Origin: a virus
DNA length: 23,438 nucleotides
Strand: one strand, 5' to 3'
IMG/VR virus record: IMGVR_UViG_3300046787_000266
Span: 1 to 23,438 of that record
In this document: in pieces, positions 7,824 through 15,357 of the stretch
How the letters are laid out: each line of letters starts with the position of its first letter
Position numbering within the stretch: the first letter of the stretch is position 1
Notes under the pieces: model-generated
Seen by the model: only the letters and a program-made list of their open reading frames with translations
What the model was told of the DNA's origin: nothing
Databases searched by the model: none
Position numbers and translations under genes: made by a program

Positions 7824-10723
7824 TGGCGATTAAGATTCAGCTCCGACGCGGTACAGCCGCAGAGTGGACCTCAGCTAACCCTACCCTGTCCGCTGGAGAA
7901 GCAGGATTTGAGACGGACACCGGAAAGCTAAAAATTGGTACTGGATCAACCGTCTGGACATCTCTAGCATATGCCTCAAGCTTGCCAGCCGACGTTGCCA
8001 CAGACATTAGTGACGCTATTACAGCTCACGACGCCGAAACTACCAATGTTCACGGTATCGCTAACACTGCGGTGCTGGAGACTCAAAGTGGCGCACAGTC
8101 TAAGGCAGATGCAGCCGAAGCGGCAGCGAAAAGCTATACAGACACTGAGCTATCGGCTTTAGTAGACTCATCGCCGGTCCTACTAGATACCCTTAACGAA
8201 CTTGCTGCAGCCTTAAACGATGACCCTAGTTTTGCTACTACTGTAGCAAACAGTATTGCTACTAAGGCAACCCTAGAAATCGACACTGCTGCGGACTGGA
8301 CTGCTGCAAACACAGTGATCACTGCTAGTACTTTTGCCCTAGAATCTGACACCGGACTATTTAAAATTGGAAATGGTGTAACCGCCTGGACTGCACTACC
8401 CTATGCCGGAACCCCGTCTACCGAGATTCTAGCTCACTACGCTAAGACCACAGATGTACACGGTATCGCTAATGCCGCTGATTTAATCACAACATCTCAG
8501 CTAAACGGTCAGTTGACAGGTAAGGCAGACCTAGACTCTCCAACTTTTGTAGGCACCGTTGTAATACCCGGAACAGCTACAATTGCCGGGGTAACTGCTA
8601 CCGATTTAGTCTCGGCTTCGGAACTCTCTACCGAGTTAGCTGCTAAATCGGACCTAAACTCGCCTACTTTTACTGGAGTCGTAGTACTACCTACAAATAC
8701 CTCTATTGGAAACGTAGCCGGATCAGAGATAGCCTACCTTGATGGCGTAACTTCTAGCATCCAGACTCAGCTTGACGATAAGTTAGAGTCAGTCACGGCT
8801 GCCAGCACCTATGCCCCTTTAGCAGACGCTAATCTGACCGGAGTAGTTGTACTACCTGCAACTACATCCATCGGCAACGTGAGCTCAGTCGAGATTGGAT
8901 ATGTGGATGGAGTAACATCTAGTATCCAAACCCAAATTGACAGTAAAGCTGCATCAAGTGATCTGTCTTCTCACGCTTCTGACACCACTAGCGTGCACGG
9001 CATTGCTGACACTACTGAGCTAGAAACTCAGACTGGGGCTCAAGCAAAAGCAGACGCGGCTGTGACTACAGCTAACGGCTACACTGATTCCGAAATCGGA
9101 GCGCTTACTACGTCTGCAGTTGCAGAAGGCACTAACCTCTACTACACAGACGAGCGCGCACAGGATGCTGTCGGACTAAGCGTTGGCGATGGTCTTACCT
9201 ATAATGATACTAGTGGCGCTGTTTCTGCCTCAGTCAGCACTGGACTGCAGTTCAACCTATCCGGAGCCATCGAGATAGATGGAAACGTTACTACAAATTC
9301 TGGTGCTCAAACTTTAACTAACAAAACAATTAATACGGCAGATAATAGCATCACAATCGTGGCTGCAGACATCAGCGATGTGACTGCTTCTGCTGCAGAG
9401 CTGAACCTTCTTGATGGGGTCACTGCTACAACAACAGAACTTAACTATGTTGATGGCGTAACCTCTGCAATTCAGTCTCAGATTGATGCTAAAGCTCCTC
9501 TAGCTAATGCAACTCTAACTGGCACGGTGGTGCTCCCAGCAACCACCTCTATCGGAAACGTTTCAGCAACTGAACTCGGGTATGTTGATGGTGTAACTAG
9601 CGCTATTCAAACTCAGCTGAACGCTAAGGCAGATCTTTCTGGCGATACTTTCACCGGAGATGTAGTTATTTCATCTAACACCGCCTCTAGCAGCACTACC
9701 ACTGGTGCACTAGTAATTACCGGTGGTCTAGGAACCGGAGATAGTGCGTACATCGGTGGAGACCTTATTATTTCGGGTGACTTCACTGTAAACGGAACAA
9801 CTACCACCGTAAACGCTACAGATCTAAGCATCACAGACCCTCTAATCTACATCGGTGAGGGAAACAGCACCAACTCATCTGACCTAGGTATGGTTGCCAG
9901 CTTCAACGATGGTACATATCAGCACGCAGGTCTAGTTCGTGACTCGTCAGACAGCAAGTGGAAGCTTTTCAAGGGTGTAATTGACGAGCCAACAACTACG
10001 GTTAATTTCACTCAAGGATCCCTGGACGCTTTGGCCGTCGGAGCATTCGAAGCAGCTTCAGCAACTATTGGCGACGTCTCTAACACAGAGCTACAGTATT
10101 TGAACGGTGTAACTTCCGCTGTACAGACTCAGCTGGACACTAAGGCTCCTCTAGCTAACGCTACATTTACCGGAACCATAGCTCTACCTTCTACAACAAG
10201 CATCGGCAATGTTTCAGCTACAGAGCTAGGCTACTTGGACGGCGTGACTTCTGCTGTACAGACTCAGCTGGATGCCAAGCTTGCTAGCTCGACAGCTGCT
10301 ACCACCTATGCCCCTCTAGCAAACGCAACCTTTACTGGCACAACTACAGTCTCAGCTAGCGGAATTGCTTTCACTGATGCGACTCAGACAAAAGCTGGTG
10401 TTCCGTCAATTACCACCATCTCGCAGAAAACAGCAGCTTACACACTCTCATCTCTAGCGGAGCGCGATACCCTGATCGAGATTAATAGCTCTACCGGCGT
10501 CACACTGAGCATCCCAACCGATGCATCAGTAAACTATCCTGTAGGTACAACTCTAGATATTTTGCAGACAGGAGCAGGTCAAGTAACTATTGCAGCTGCA
10601 ACCCCCGGAACAACTACAGTAAATGCAACCCCTGGTCTAAAGCTACGCACCCAGTGGTCATCTGCTACACTGATGAAGCGAGCCGCAAATACATGGGTTG
10701 TTTACGGCGACTTGATGGCCTAG
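7823..10723 (+). CDS. Long tail fibre with two Mtd-N-like motifs (966 aa)
   Basis: This is the largest gene in the window. The N-terminus (1-52) has IQLRRGTAAEWTSANPTLSA, GFETDTGKLKIGTG and VWTSLAYAS, the pattern of the major-tropism-determinant N-terminal domain. A second, degenerate copy is at about 149-196 (DTAADWTAANTVITAS, ESDTGLFKIGNG). The shaft repeats VHGIA blocks three times and carries about six copies of a unit resembling TSIGNVSATELGYVDGVTS followed by IQTQLDAKA. A cyanophage-type fibre block, VNGTTTTVNATDLSITDPL through LVRDSSDSKWKLF, lies near residues 660-720. The C-terminus (from about 870) is a beta domain ending WVVYGDLMA. It is probably a trimeric, host-specificity fibre. 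No diversity-generating reverse transcriptase or variable repeat is present, so the Mtd-like start does not imply a DGR here. Confidence 0.9.
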   Translation: MAIKIQLRRGTAAEWTSANPTLSAGEAGFETDTGKLKIGTGSTVWTSLAYASSLPADVATDISDAITAHDAETTNVHGIANTAVLETQSGAQSKADAAEAAAKSYTDTELSALVDSSPVLLDTLNELAAALNDDPSFATTVANSIATKATLEIDTAADWTAANTVITASTFALESDTGLFKIGNGVTAWTALPYAGTPSTEILAHYAKTTDVHGIANAADLITTSQLNGQLTGKADLDSPTFVGTVVIPGTATIAGVTATDLVSASELSTELAAKSDLNSPTFTGVVVLPTNTSIGNVAGSEIAYLDGVTSSIQTQLDDKLESVTAASTYAPLADANLTGVVVLPATTSIGNVSSVEIGYVDGVTSSIQTQIDSKAASSDLSSHASDTTSVHGIADTTELETQTGAQAKADAAVTTANGYTDSEIGALTTSAVAEGTNLYYTDERAQDAVGLSVGDGLTYNDTSGAVSASVSTGLQFNLSGAIEIDGNVTTNSGAQTLTNKTINTADNSITIVAADISDVTASAAELNLLDGVTATTTELNYVDGVTSAIQSQIDAKAPLANATLTGTVVLPATTSIGNVSATELGYVDGVTSAIQTQLNAKADLSGDTFTGDVVISSNTASSSTTTGALVITGGLGTGDSAYIGGDLIISGDFTVNGTTTTVNATDLSITDPLIYIGEGNSTNSSDLGMVASFNDGTYQHAGLVRDSSDSKWKLFKGVIDEPTTTVNFTQGSLDALAVGAFEAASATIGDVSNTELQYLNGVTSAVQTQLDTKAPLANATFTGTIALPSTTSIGNVSATELGYLDGVTSAVQTQLDAKLASSTAATTYAPLANATFTGTTTVSASGIAFTDATQTKAGVPSITTISQKTAAYTLSSLAERDTLIEINSSTGVTLSIPTDASVNYPVGTTLDILQTGAGQVTIAAATPGTTTVNATPGLKLRTQWSSATLMKRAANTWVVYGDLMA

Positions 10724-10730
10724 GGATAGG

Positions 10731-10738
10731 GTAGAATA
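10731..10738 (+). promoter_or_regulatory. Candidate -10 element before the PPFF gene
   Basis: GTAGAATA contains TAGAAT (10732-10737), which ends 8 bases before the ATG at 10746, and no SD site stands at normal distance. The TANNNT hexamer close to the start suggests a leaderless or near-leaderless mRNA. It resembles GTAAAATA at 5211 and 19682. Confidence 0.38.
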
Positions 10739-10745
10739 ACTTACT

Positions 10746-11621
10746 ATGAGTAAAAGAGCCGGTAGACATTCACAGTCTCAGAACGACTTTCTGCAGCCTC
10801 AGGCGCCTATAAATGTTGTAGGCACTGACGTAGGTACTGCACGCGCATTTAATGACGGTGCTGCTAGCGTTGCGTTCGAGCTACCTTCAGGCTCCCCCGC
10901 CGCTACTAGCTACACAGTAACAGCATACAAAGCTGGCGTGCTAGATTCTACAGCTACAGGTGGCACCGGGTCTAGCTCCCCGCTCGTAATTGGTGGCCTT
11001 GACTCAAACACTGCTTACACATTTAAAGTAGTCGCTTCTAACGCAGTAGGCCCATCGGATGCATCTACCGCATCATCCCCAGTAACTATCACTACAGTCC
11101 CGGATGCAGTAGGCACACCTACAGCAACTAGCCCAGTAGCAAACCAAGACTCATTGGCATGGTCTCCACCAGCAACCGGTGGAAAAGCTATCTCTACCTA
11201 CAACTGGGAGAGTACCGATGCTAAGTCAGGATCATCGCCAACCAGCCCGGCAACTATCACCCAAGAGGGTGGAACATCTCAGACATACAAGGTCCGCGCT
11301 GTGAATGCTAACGGAGCTGGCGCATGGTCAGCTTATTCGAACAGCATCTCTACCACCCCACCGTTCTTCCCACCGTTCTTCCCACCGTTCTTCCCACCGT
11401 TCTTCCCGTTCTTCCCACCGTTCTTCCCTCCTTACTTCCCGTTCTTCCCACCGTTCTTCCCACCGTTCTTCCCGTTCTTCCCACCGTTCTTCCCACCGTT
11501 CTTCCCACCGTTCTTCCCACCGTTCTTCCCACCGTTCTTCCCACCGTTCTTCCCGTTCTTCCCACCGTTCTTCCCACCGCACTTCCCACCGCGTTTTGGT
11601 GGAGGAGTTATTTTCGAGTAG
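10746..11621 (+). CDS. FN3-like protein with C-terminal PPFF repeat tail
   Basis: This 291-aa protein has a short polar N-terminus, two fibronectin-type-III-like domains (about 24-117 and 118-204; note SYTVTAYKAG, GLDSNTAYTFKVVASNAVGPS, TYKVRAVNANGAG and GAWSAYSNS) and then an 80-residue tail (205-284) made only of PPFF units with some PFF and single PPYF, PPHF and PPRF variants. It ends GGGVIFE. FN3 domains are common on phage virions, where they bind carbohydrates weakly, so a virion or fibre-associated role is likely. The tail is very hydrophobic and proline-rich, unlike any normal transmembrane helix. It may form a polyproline-like rod, a membrane-active segment or an assembly tag. It is also a conceivable substrate for the proline-hydroxylase-like enzymes encoded directly downstream (inference). 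The gene is closed by a strong terminator. FN3 assignment moderate, function unknown. Confidence 0.85.
   Translation: MSKRAGRHSQSQNDFLQPQAPINVVGTDVGTARAFNDGAASVAFELPSGSPAATSYTVTAYKAGVLDSTATGGTGSSSPLVIGGLDSNTAYTFKVVASNAVGPSDASTASSPVTITTVPDAVGTPTATSPVANQDSLAWSPPATGGKAISTYNWESTDAKSGSSPTSPATITQEGGTSQTYKVRAVNANGAGAWSAYSNSISTTPPFFPPFFPPFFPPFFPFFPPFFPPYFPFFPPFFPPFFPFFPPFFPPFFPPFFPPFFPPFFPPFFPFFPPFFPPHFPPRFGGGVIFE
11358..11597 (+). repeat. In-frame 12-bp tandem repeat encoding PPFF
   Basis: About 14 near-identical 12-bp units CCACCGTTCTTC (Pro-Pro-Phe-Phe) are interspersed with four 9-bp units CCGTTCTTC (Pro-Phe-Phe), one PPYF unit, and final PPHF and PPRF units. Codon choice is almost invariant, so the array is young or homogenised by slippage. 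Every unit length is a multiple of three, so copy-number change would not shift the reading frame. Confidence 0.95.
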
Positions 11622-11633
11622 TAGGCGAATAAG

Positions 11634-11665
11634 AAAAGGATAGACCTAGCGTCTATCCTTTTTTT
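11634..11665 (+). terminator. Intrinsic terminator after the first fibre module
   Basis: AAAAGGATAGAC (11634-11645) pairs perfectly with GTCTATCCTTTT (11651-11662) around a CTAGC loop, and the T-tract runs to 11665. It is a strong Rho-independent terminator 13 bases after the PPFF gene, separating the first tail-fibre operon from the oxygenase block. Confidence 0.92.
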
Positions 11666-11701
11666 ATACGCGTTTTAGTTAGAAAAAGTAATCAACAGTG
11701 G

Positions 11702-11707
11702 TATCAT
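11702..11707 (+). promoter_or_regulatory. Candidate promoter -10 for the oxygenase block
   Basis: TATCAT ends exactly 6 bases before the ATG at 11714, and no SD-like sequence is present between the terminator and this ATG. A weak -35 (TTAGAA, 11679-11684) is 17 bases upstream. The layout predicts a transcript starting at or next to the A of ATG, that is, a leaderless mRNA. Because the preceding operon ends in a strong terminator, a promoter is needed here. Confidence 0.5.
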
Positions 11708-11713
11708 CGTCAT

Positions 11714-12457
11714 ATGAGACCGATAAATGACTGGTTCACTAAAGATAGGTCAGAGACAGCTAGCAATAGACTAGCAACTAGGACCGTAGGCTCTATACAA
11801 GTATCAAACCCAGCGCTCGGCATAAACGTGTATAGCAACGCGCTATCAGATTTAGCTTGTAAAAAATTTATTAACACCTTAGAAACAAAGCTAGACGGTT
11901 CGACACAGTATAAGTGGAGCGAGGCTAAGGTAGTCTCTTCGGAAGAGACAGATTTTTCTGCAAGAAATGCTAAAGATTTTAAGTTTTCTTCAAAGGGGCT
12001 AGGTCCTAGGACTGCAGAAAACTCAGACCTATATGACATGCATGAGGAAATCTTTCAAGCTGTTCGCACCTGCGTAGACGACTACGGACGCCTCTGGGGG
12101 GTAGGTATTCAGTCGTACGAAGCTTTTAATTTTGTAAAGTACGAGGGCGCTGGAACACACTTTAAAATCCACGCTGACCACGGTCCTACGTACGTAACCA
12201 CGGTCTCTATAGTTGTATACCTCAACGATGACTACGAGGGCGGCGACATATGGTTCCCTAGAATGGATAATCTATCCATTAAGCCTAAAACCGGAGATAT
12301 AGTAGTGTTTCCTTCTACCTATATCTACGAACACGCTTCTCAGGATATGATTAGCGGTACCAAGTATGCTGTAGTCATAATGAGCGACTACAACGATAGA
12401 GACAATGTAAACCAGAGAGTACCCCAGACGGTACAGGAATATGAGTTGAAATACTAA
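11714..12457 (+). CDS. Prolyl-4-hydroxylase-like 2OG/Fe(II) oxygenase 1
   Basis: This is the first of seven related dioxygenases (247 aa). The double-stranded beta-helix core carries H153-x-D155 (KIHADHG) and distal H207 (YEHASQ), forming the iron triad, and K217 (SGTKYAV) to bind the 2-oxoglutarate carboxylate, as in collagen prolyl-4-hydroxylases. The signature NDDYEGGDIWF and the strand KPKTGDIVVFPSTY lie between them. The N-terminal about 120 residues are variable and probably form the substrate-binding part. Known relatives hydroxylate Pro, Asp, Asn or Lys side chains, or small molecules; the substrate here is unknown. The start is leaderless-type with the promoter hexamer 6 bases upstream. 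Its TAA overlaps the next ATG by one base. Confidence 0.88.
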   Translation: MRPINDWFTKDRSETASNRLATRTVGSIQVSNPALGINVYSNALSDLACKKFINTLETKLDGSTQYKWSEAKVVSSEETDFSARNAKDFKFSSKGLGPRTAENSDLYDMHEEIFQAVRTCVDDYGRLWGVGIQSYEAFNFVKYEGAGTHFKIHADHGPTYVTTVSIVVYLNDDYEGGDIWFPRMDNLSIKPKTGDIVVFPSTYIYEHASQDMISGTKYAVVIMSDYNDRDNVNQRVPQTVQEYELKY

Positions 12458-13206
12458 TGGAAGTTAAAGTGCCAGAGTACGACGAAAGCCAGGGCAAAGC
12501 CGAGCAGGCTCTATTAGAGGATCGCCTGCGAAACTGGTACACCGTTGAAGAAAAAACTTGGAGTTCAGCTGAAGAAGTAGTACCAGGATCAGGCATCTGG
12601 GTGTATAGAGATGTTCTACCTAAAGATATGAATATTATTGAGCGCCTAGAGTCAGTCCTACTTGACGAGGGTAATCAGTATACGTACCAAGAGGCCATGG
12701 TTGGTTACGCTATGAAAATGCCTGAATATCGTGACTGCGTAGATTTCAAATACAAGAAATCAGATATTATTCAAGATACTTCACCGTCAGGTTTAACCCT
12801 CCACCAGCTAGCCGACGATACAGTATTCCGTCAGATGCAGGTAGTTAAAGACTACACCCGACGCTATAACATCGGAGAACTTCGCTACTGGGAAGCCACT
12901 AACTATATTCGCTACGGAGAGGGTCAGCACTTCCAGGAGCACCACGATCACGGCTACTCATATAACTGCGTGGTCTCGTTGGTGAGCTTCCCAAACGATG
13001 ACTACGAGGGTGGCGAGCTATACTTCCGACTACAAAACGCTACTATAAAAGCTAAGGCGGGGGAGACCTACATCTTTCCGTCAAACTTTATGTACCCTCA
13101 CAGGGCAATGCCAGTAAAGTCAGGAGTAAAGTACTCTATGGTTACGATGCTCGACTACTCCGAGAAATTCCACAACCCACAGTTTTATGCAGAAACCGGA
13201 AACTAG
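12457..13206 (+). CDS. Prolyl-4-hydroxylase-like 2OG/Fe(II) oxygenase 2
   Basis: Complete dioxygenase of 249 aa. The iron triad is H162-x-D164 (QEHHDHG) and H215 (YPHRAMPV), and K225 (SGVKYSM) is the 2OG-binding residue. The shared signature here reads PNDDYEGGELYF. The N-terminal 130 residues have no recognisable motif except WVYRDVLP, typical of the first strand of these folds. In the pair 11714/12457 both have a second His after the HxD (HADHG, HHDHG), a feature absent from the other five, suggesting that the two are sisters by tandem duplication. Translation is coupled to the previous gene by a TAATG overlap, with no strong SD site of its own. Confidence 0.88.
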   Translation: MEVKVPEYDESQGKAEQALLEDRLRNWYTVEEKTWSSAEEVVPGSGIWVYRDVLPKDMNIIERLESVLLDEGNQYTYQEAMVGYAMKMPEYRDCVDFKYKKSDIIQDTSPSGLTLHQLADDTVFRQMQVVKDYTRRYNIGELRYWEATNYIRYGEGQHFQEHHDHGYSYNCVVSLVSFPNDDYEGGELYFRLQNATIKAKAGETYIFPSNFMYPHRAMPVKSGVKYSMVTMLDYSEKFHNPQFYAETGN

Positions 13207-13943
13207 TGAAGAACATAACTGTAACTAAGATGTTCCCGCATGCTGCTAACATCGAGCAGCTGCAAGTTAAGCGCGACTGGATGGAAGAGACCGGGGATAA
13301 GCACGCCTACATGTGTGTACCGGTAACTTTAACCAACCGCCTAGGATGGGGCATATCGTATCCTAAAGACATCAGGTTTATCTGGGATGGGATCACTGAC
13401 ACCACCCCCGATCACATAAAAATTTTAGAAGGCGAAGAGTATGTAACCACCGGTAGAGGTAACGCTACTATAAGTTTTATTAGCGGGCTAATTTTTAGAA
13501 CAGATCAAGACACTTCTATGCTGGCTATGCCGGTCCCTAATCAATTTATTAGAGGAGTTCAGAGTTACACAACTCTAATCAGTACATCATTTTACATACA
13601 CGACCTGCCACTAGCCTGGAGAGTTACCGAGCCCAATATCGAAATAGTTATTCCAGCGGGGACTCCAATAGCTGCCATTCTCCCTATCTCTATTTCAGGG
13701 TTGGAGTCCGGATACCAGATATCGGTAAGCGACGAATACCCAGGAGACGATTACTGGACCGAGGTACGTAAATACGGTGACATAGTAGAAATAAAGAATA
13801 ATGTTGGCGACTGGTCCAGAATGTATAGAGAAGCTCTTAACTATAAGGGTGAAGTGATAGGTAAGCACGAAACCAAATCAATACGACTTAAGACAGTAAA
13901 GTGCCCAGCGACAGGAGCGACAATTGAAGTCCCAGATAATTAA
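13206..13943 (+). CDS. DUF6065-like protein A
   Basis: Unknown function, 245 aa. It has the pattern I associate with DUF6065-type proteins: CVPVTLTNRLGWGISYPKDI (about 36-55) followed by RFIWDG, a central FISGLIFRTDQD, LPLAWRVTEPNIEIVIPAGTPIAAILPI, and a C-terminal tail with WSRMYREALNYKGEV. The IPAGTP-IAAILPI segment looks like the end of a jelly-roll barrel. It shares order and motifs with the next gene (CPxxxD/N, G[YW][GV]xxxPxDIxF, PAGTPxAxxxPx), so the two are distant paralogues. The GTG start overlaps the previous stop (TAGTG). Its position inside an oxygenase block suggests it works on the same pathway or product, perhaps as a partner or as a cupin-type enzyme, but no metal-binding His cluster is evident. 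The family name is from memory and should be checked. Confidence 0.6.
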   Translation: MKNITVTKMFPHAANIEQLQVKRDWMEETGDKHAYMCVPVTLTNRLGWGISYPKDIRFIWDGITDTTPDHIKILEGEEYVTTGRGNATISFISGLIFRTDQDTSMLAMPVPNQFIRGVQSYTTLISTSFYIHDLPLAWRVTEPNIEIVIPAGTPIAAILPISISGLESGYQISVSDEYPGDDYWTEVRKYGDIVEIKNNVGDWSRMYREALNYKGEVIGKHETKSIRLKTVKCPATGATIEVPDN

Positions 13944-14667
13944 ATTTATTAGGAACCGACCATGGCTGACTAAAGACAGTCACTCGGTACCTCAGCCTAC
14001 TTCTAAGTGGATCCCTGAGTGGTACCGTAAAGGTGACCGATTTGCTGTAAACCCATACACTCAGGATTACTGGATCAGCCCGCACGACGGGGGCAAAATC
14101 CCTACCTGGAAAGCTTGTCCGGCAGTATTCGATCTAATGATTACAGGATATGTTTTCCGCACCCCTTGTGATATCGAGTTCTACGAAGACTCGAGCGGGG
14201 TAATTGCATGCCGAGTCACCGATCAAATAAACAAAGACTTTGTCAGCTTTAGACCGCCTATGCCGGGCTTCGTAACTCCGCCTGGATTTAGAGACGAGCA
14301 CTTCGCTTGGTGGTCGGATTGGGCTGTAAAGGTGCCGGAAGGCTATAGCGTCCTGTACACTACACCGCTTAATAGGTTCGATCTACCGTTTATCACTACC
14401 GCAGGGATTATAGATAACGACAAGGTCAACTTACCTGGGACTATTCCATTTTTCTTGGTTAAGGGTTGGACCGGAGTTCTTCCAGCTGGAACACCTTATG
14501 CTCAGTTGATACCGTTCAAGAGAGAAGACTGGTCGTCCGTAGTGGATGATACTTTTCAGTACGAGGCCATGGCTAAGGCAAATAACGACAATAGCGCTAA
14601 GTACCGAATCCCCGATGGAGGCGTGTACCAGAAGAATGTCTGGACACGGCGTAAGTATGATCAATGA
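13924..14667 (+). CDS. DUF6065-like protein B
   Basis: Unknown function, 247 aa. The motifs are SKWIPEWYRKGD (27-38), KACPAVFDLMITGYVFRTPCDI (63-84), a VPEGYSVLYTTPLNRFDLPF stretch, IIDNDKVNLPGTIPFFL and GTPYAQLIPFKREDW. This combination is familiar from uncharacterised genes of large tailed phages that often sit beside 2OG oxygenases. It is a distant paralogue of the 245-aa protein just upstream. The start is a TTG, chosen because AGGAG stands 6 bases upstream; it overlaps the preceding gene by 20 bases in another frame. Several exposed aromatic motifs could make a sugar- or ligand-binding jelly roll (inference). No catalytic residues can be named. Confidence 0.62.
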   Translation: MKSQIIKFIRNRPWLTKDSHSVPQPTSKWIPEWYRKGDRFAVNPYTQDYWISPHDGGKIPTWKACPAVFDLMITGYVFRTPCDIEFYEDSSGVIACRVTDQINKDFVSFRPPMPGFVTPPGFRDEHFAWWSDWAVKVPEGYSVLYTTPLNRFDLPFITTAGIIDNDKVNLPGTIPFFLVKGWTGVLPAGTPYAQLIPFKREDWSSVVDDTFQYEAMAKANNDNSAKYRIPDGGVYQKNVWTRRKYDQ

Positions 14668-14673
14668 TAGGAT
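14668..14673 (+). promoter_or_regulatory. Candidate internal leaderless promoter
   Basis: TAGGAT ends exactly 6 bases before the ATG at 14680, the same geometry as TATCAT before 11714, and there is no proper SD site. The preceding gene ends at 14667, so the 12-base gap is filled by this element. It could restart transcription in the middle of the oxygenase block. Confidence 0.38.
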
Positions 14674-14679
14674 ATTATT

Positions 14680-15357
14680 ATGGAACCAACTAACGAAAAT
14701 ATAGATCCGTCACGTCCTGTATCTATTACGCCATCAGGATTTTTTGGCAGCTCGCCGGAAAATATCGTATCTCTAGAAAACTTTATGACAGCTGAAGAGC
14801 TGGAGTTCATGGATAAGTTCGCTAGAGAAAACGACTCGTGGGACTACACCGAGTCACACTATAACGAAGACGGTGTGTGCATCTACGACGCATCGTACTG
14901 GGAGAACCGAGTAGCTACCGAGCCTACCCTGCGTCTAGTTAATCCTGATGTAGTAGAGGTTATTAAGGGTATGCAAGAGCGTCTAAAGGTAGAGGTAGAC
15001 AAATTTTTTAACGTAGACGCTAGGGCAACTAGCCCAGCCCTAGTCCGCTGGCTTCCAGGGCAGTTCCAGAACCCGCACGCGGACAAAGAGCTACACGAGG
15101 GTGACCAGCGCGGTAAGCCTAACGATTTTCCTTACTACGATATTGCCGGGCTTTTCTACTTAAATGACGACTACCAGGGCGGCGAGCTATACTTCCCGGA
15201 GCAGGGTATCCAATTTAAGCCTAAACGCGGTGCTGCCTATTTCTTCCCCGGCGACATGAACTATATTCACGGTGTGACCAAGATCGAGTCAGGTATTCGC
15301 TACGTTAGCCCGTTCTTTTGGACTATTGTAAAACACAGGGGAGATGAGCAGTCATAA
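14680..15357 (+). CDS. Prolyl-4-hydroxylase-like 2OG/Fe(II) oxygenase 3
   Basis: Complete dioxygenase of 225 aa. The triad is H133-x-D135 (NPHADKE) and H197 (YIHGVTKI), and the 2OG-binding residue is R207 (SGIRYVS), so it has Arg where five of its neighbours have Lys. The signature is LNDDYQGGELYF, the only copy with Gln instead of Glu, followed by KPKRGAAYFFP. The N-terminus has SLENFMTAEELEFM, the usual first strand and helix of P4H-type folds. With R207 and the HGVTKIESG segment it looks closer to bacterial P4H-like and PKHD-type hydroxylases than its neighbours do. The start has no normal SD site, and its TAA overlaps the next ATG (TAATG). Confidence 0.88.
   Translation: MEPTNENIDPSRPVSITPSGFFGSSPENIVSLENFMTAEELEFMDKFARENDSWDYTESHYNEDGVCIYDASYWENRVATEPTLRLVNPDVVEVIKGMQERLKVEVDKFFNVDARATSPALVRWLPGQFQNPHADKELHEGDQRGKPNDFPYYDIAGLFYLNDDYQGGELYFPEQGIQFKPKRGAAYFFPGDMNYIHGVTKIESGIRYVSPFFWTIVKHRGDEQS

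Noticed and set aside
7823-10723. Diversity-generating retroelement suggested by Mtd-like N-terminus
   Set aside because: No reverse transcriptase, template repeat or adenine-mutated variable repeat is visible in the window.
11358-11597. CRISPR-like regular repeats
   Set aside because: The repeats are 9-12 bp, contiguous, in frame and without unique spacers; they encode protein.
11305-11643. Long open frames in other frames and on the minus strand over the PPFF array (SHRSS, PTVLP, RWEE and GRTVG repeats)
   Set aside because: A 12-bp tandem repeat opens all frames together. Only the frame continuous with the FN3 domains and its own start is supported.
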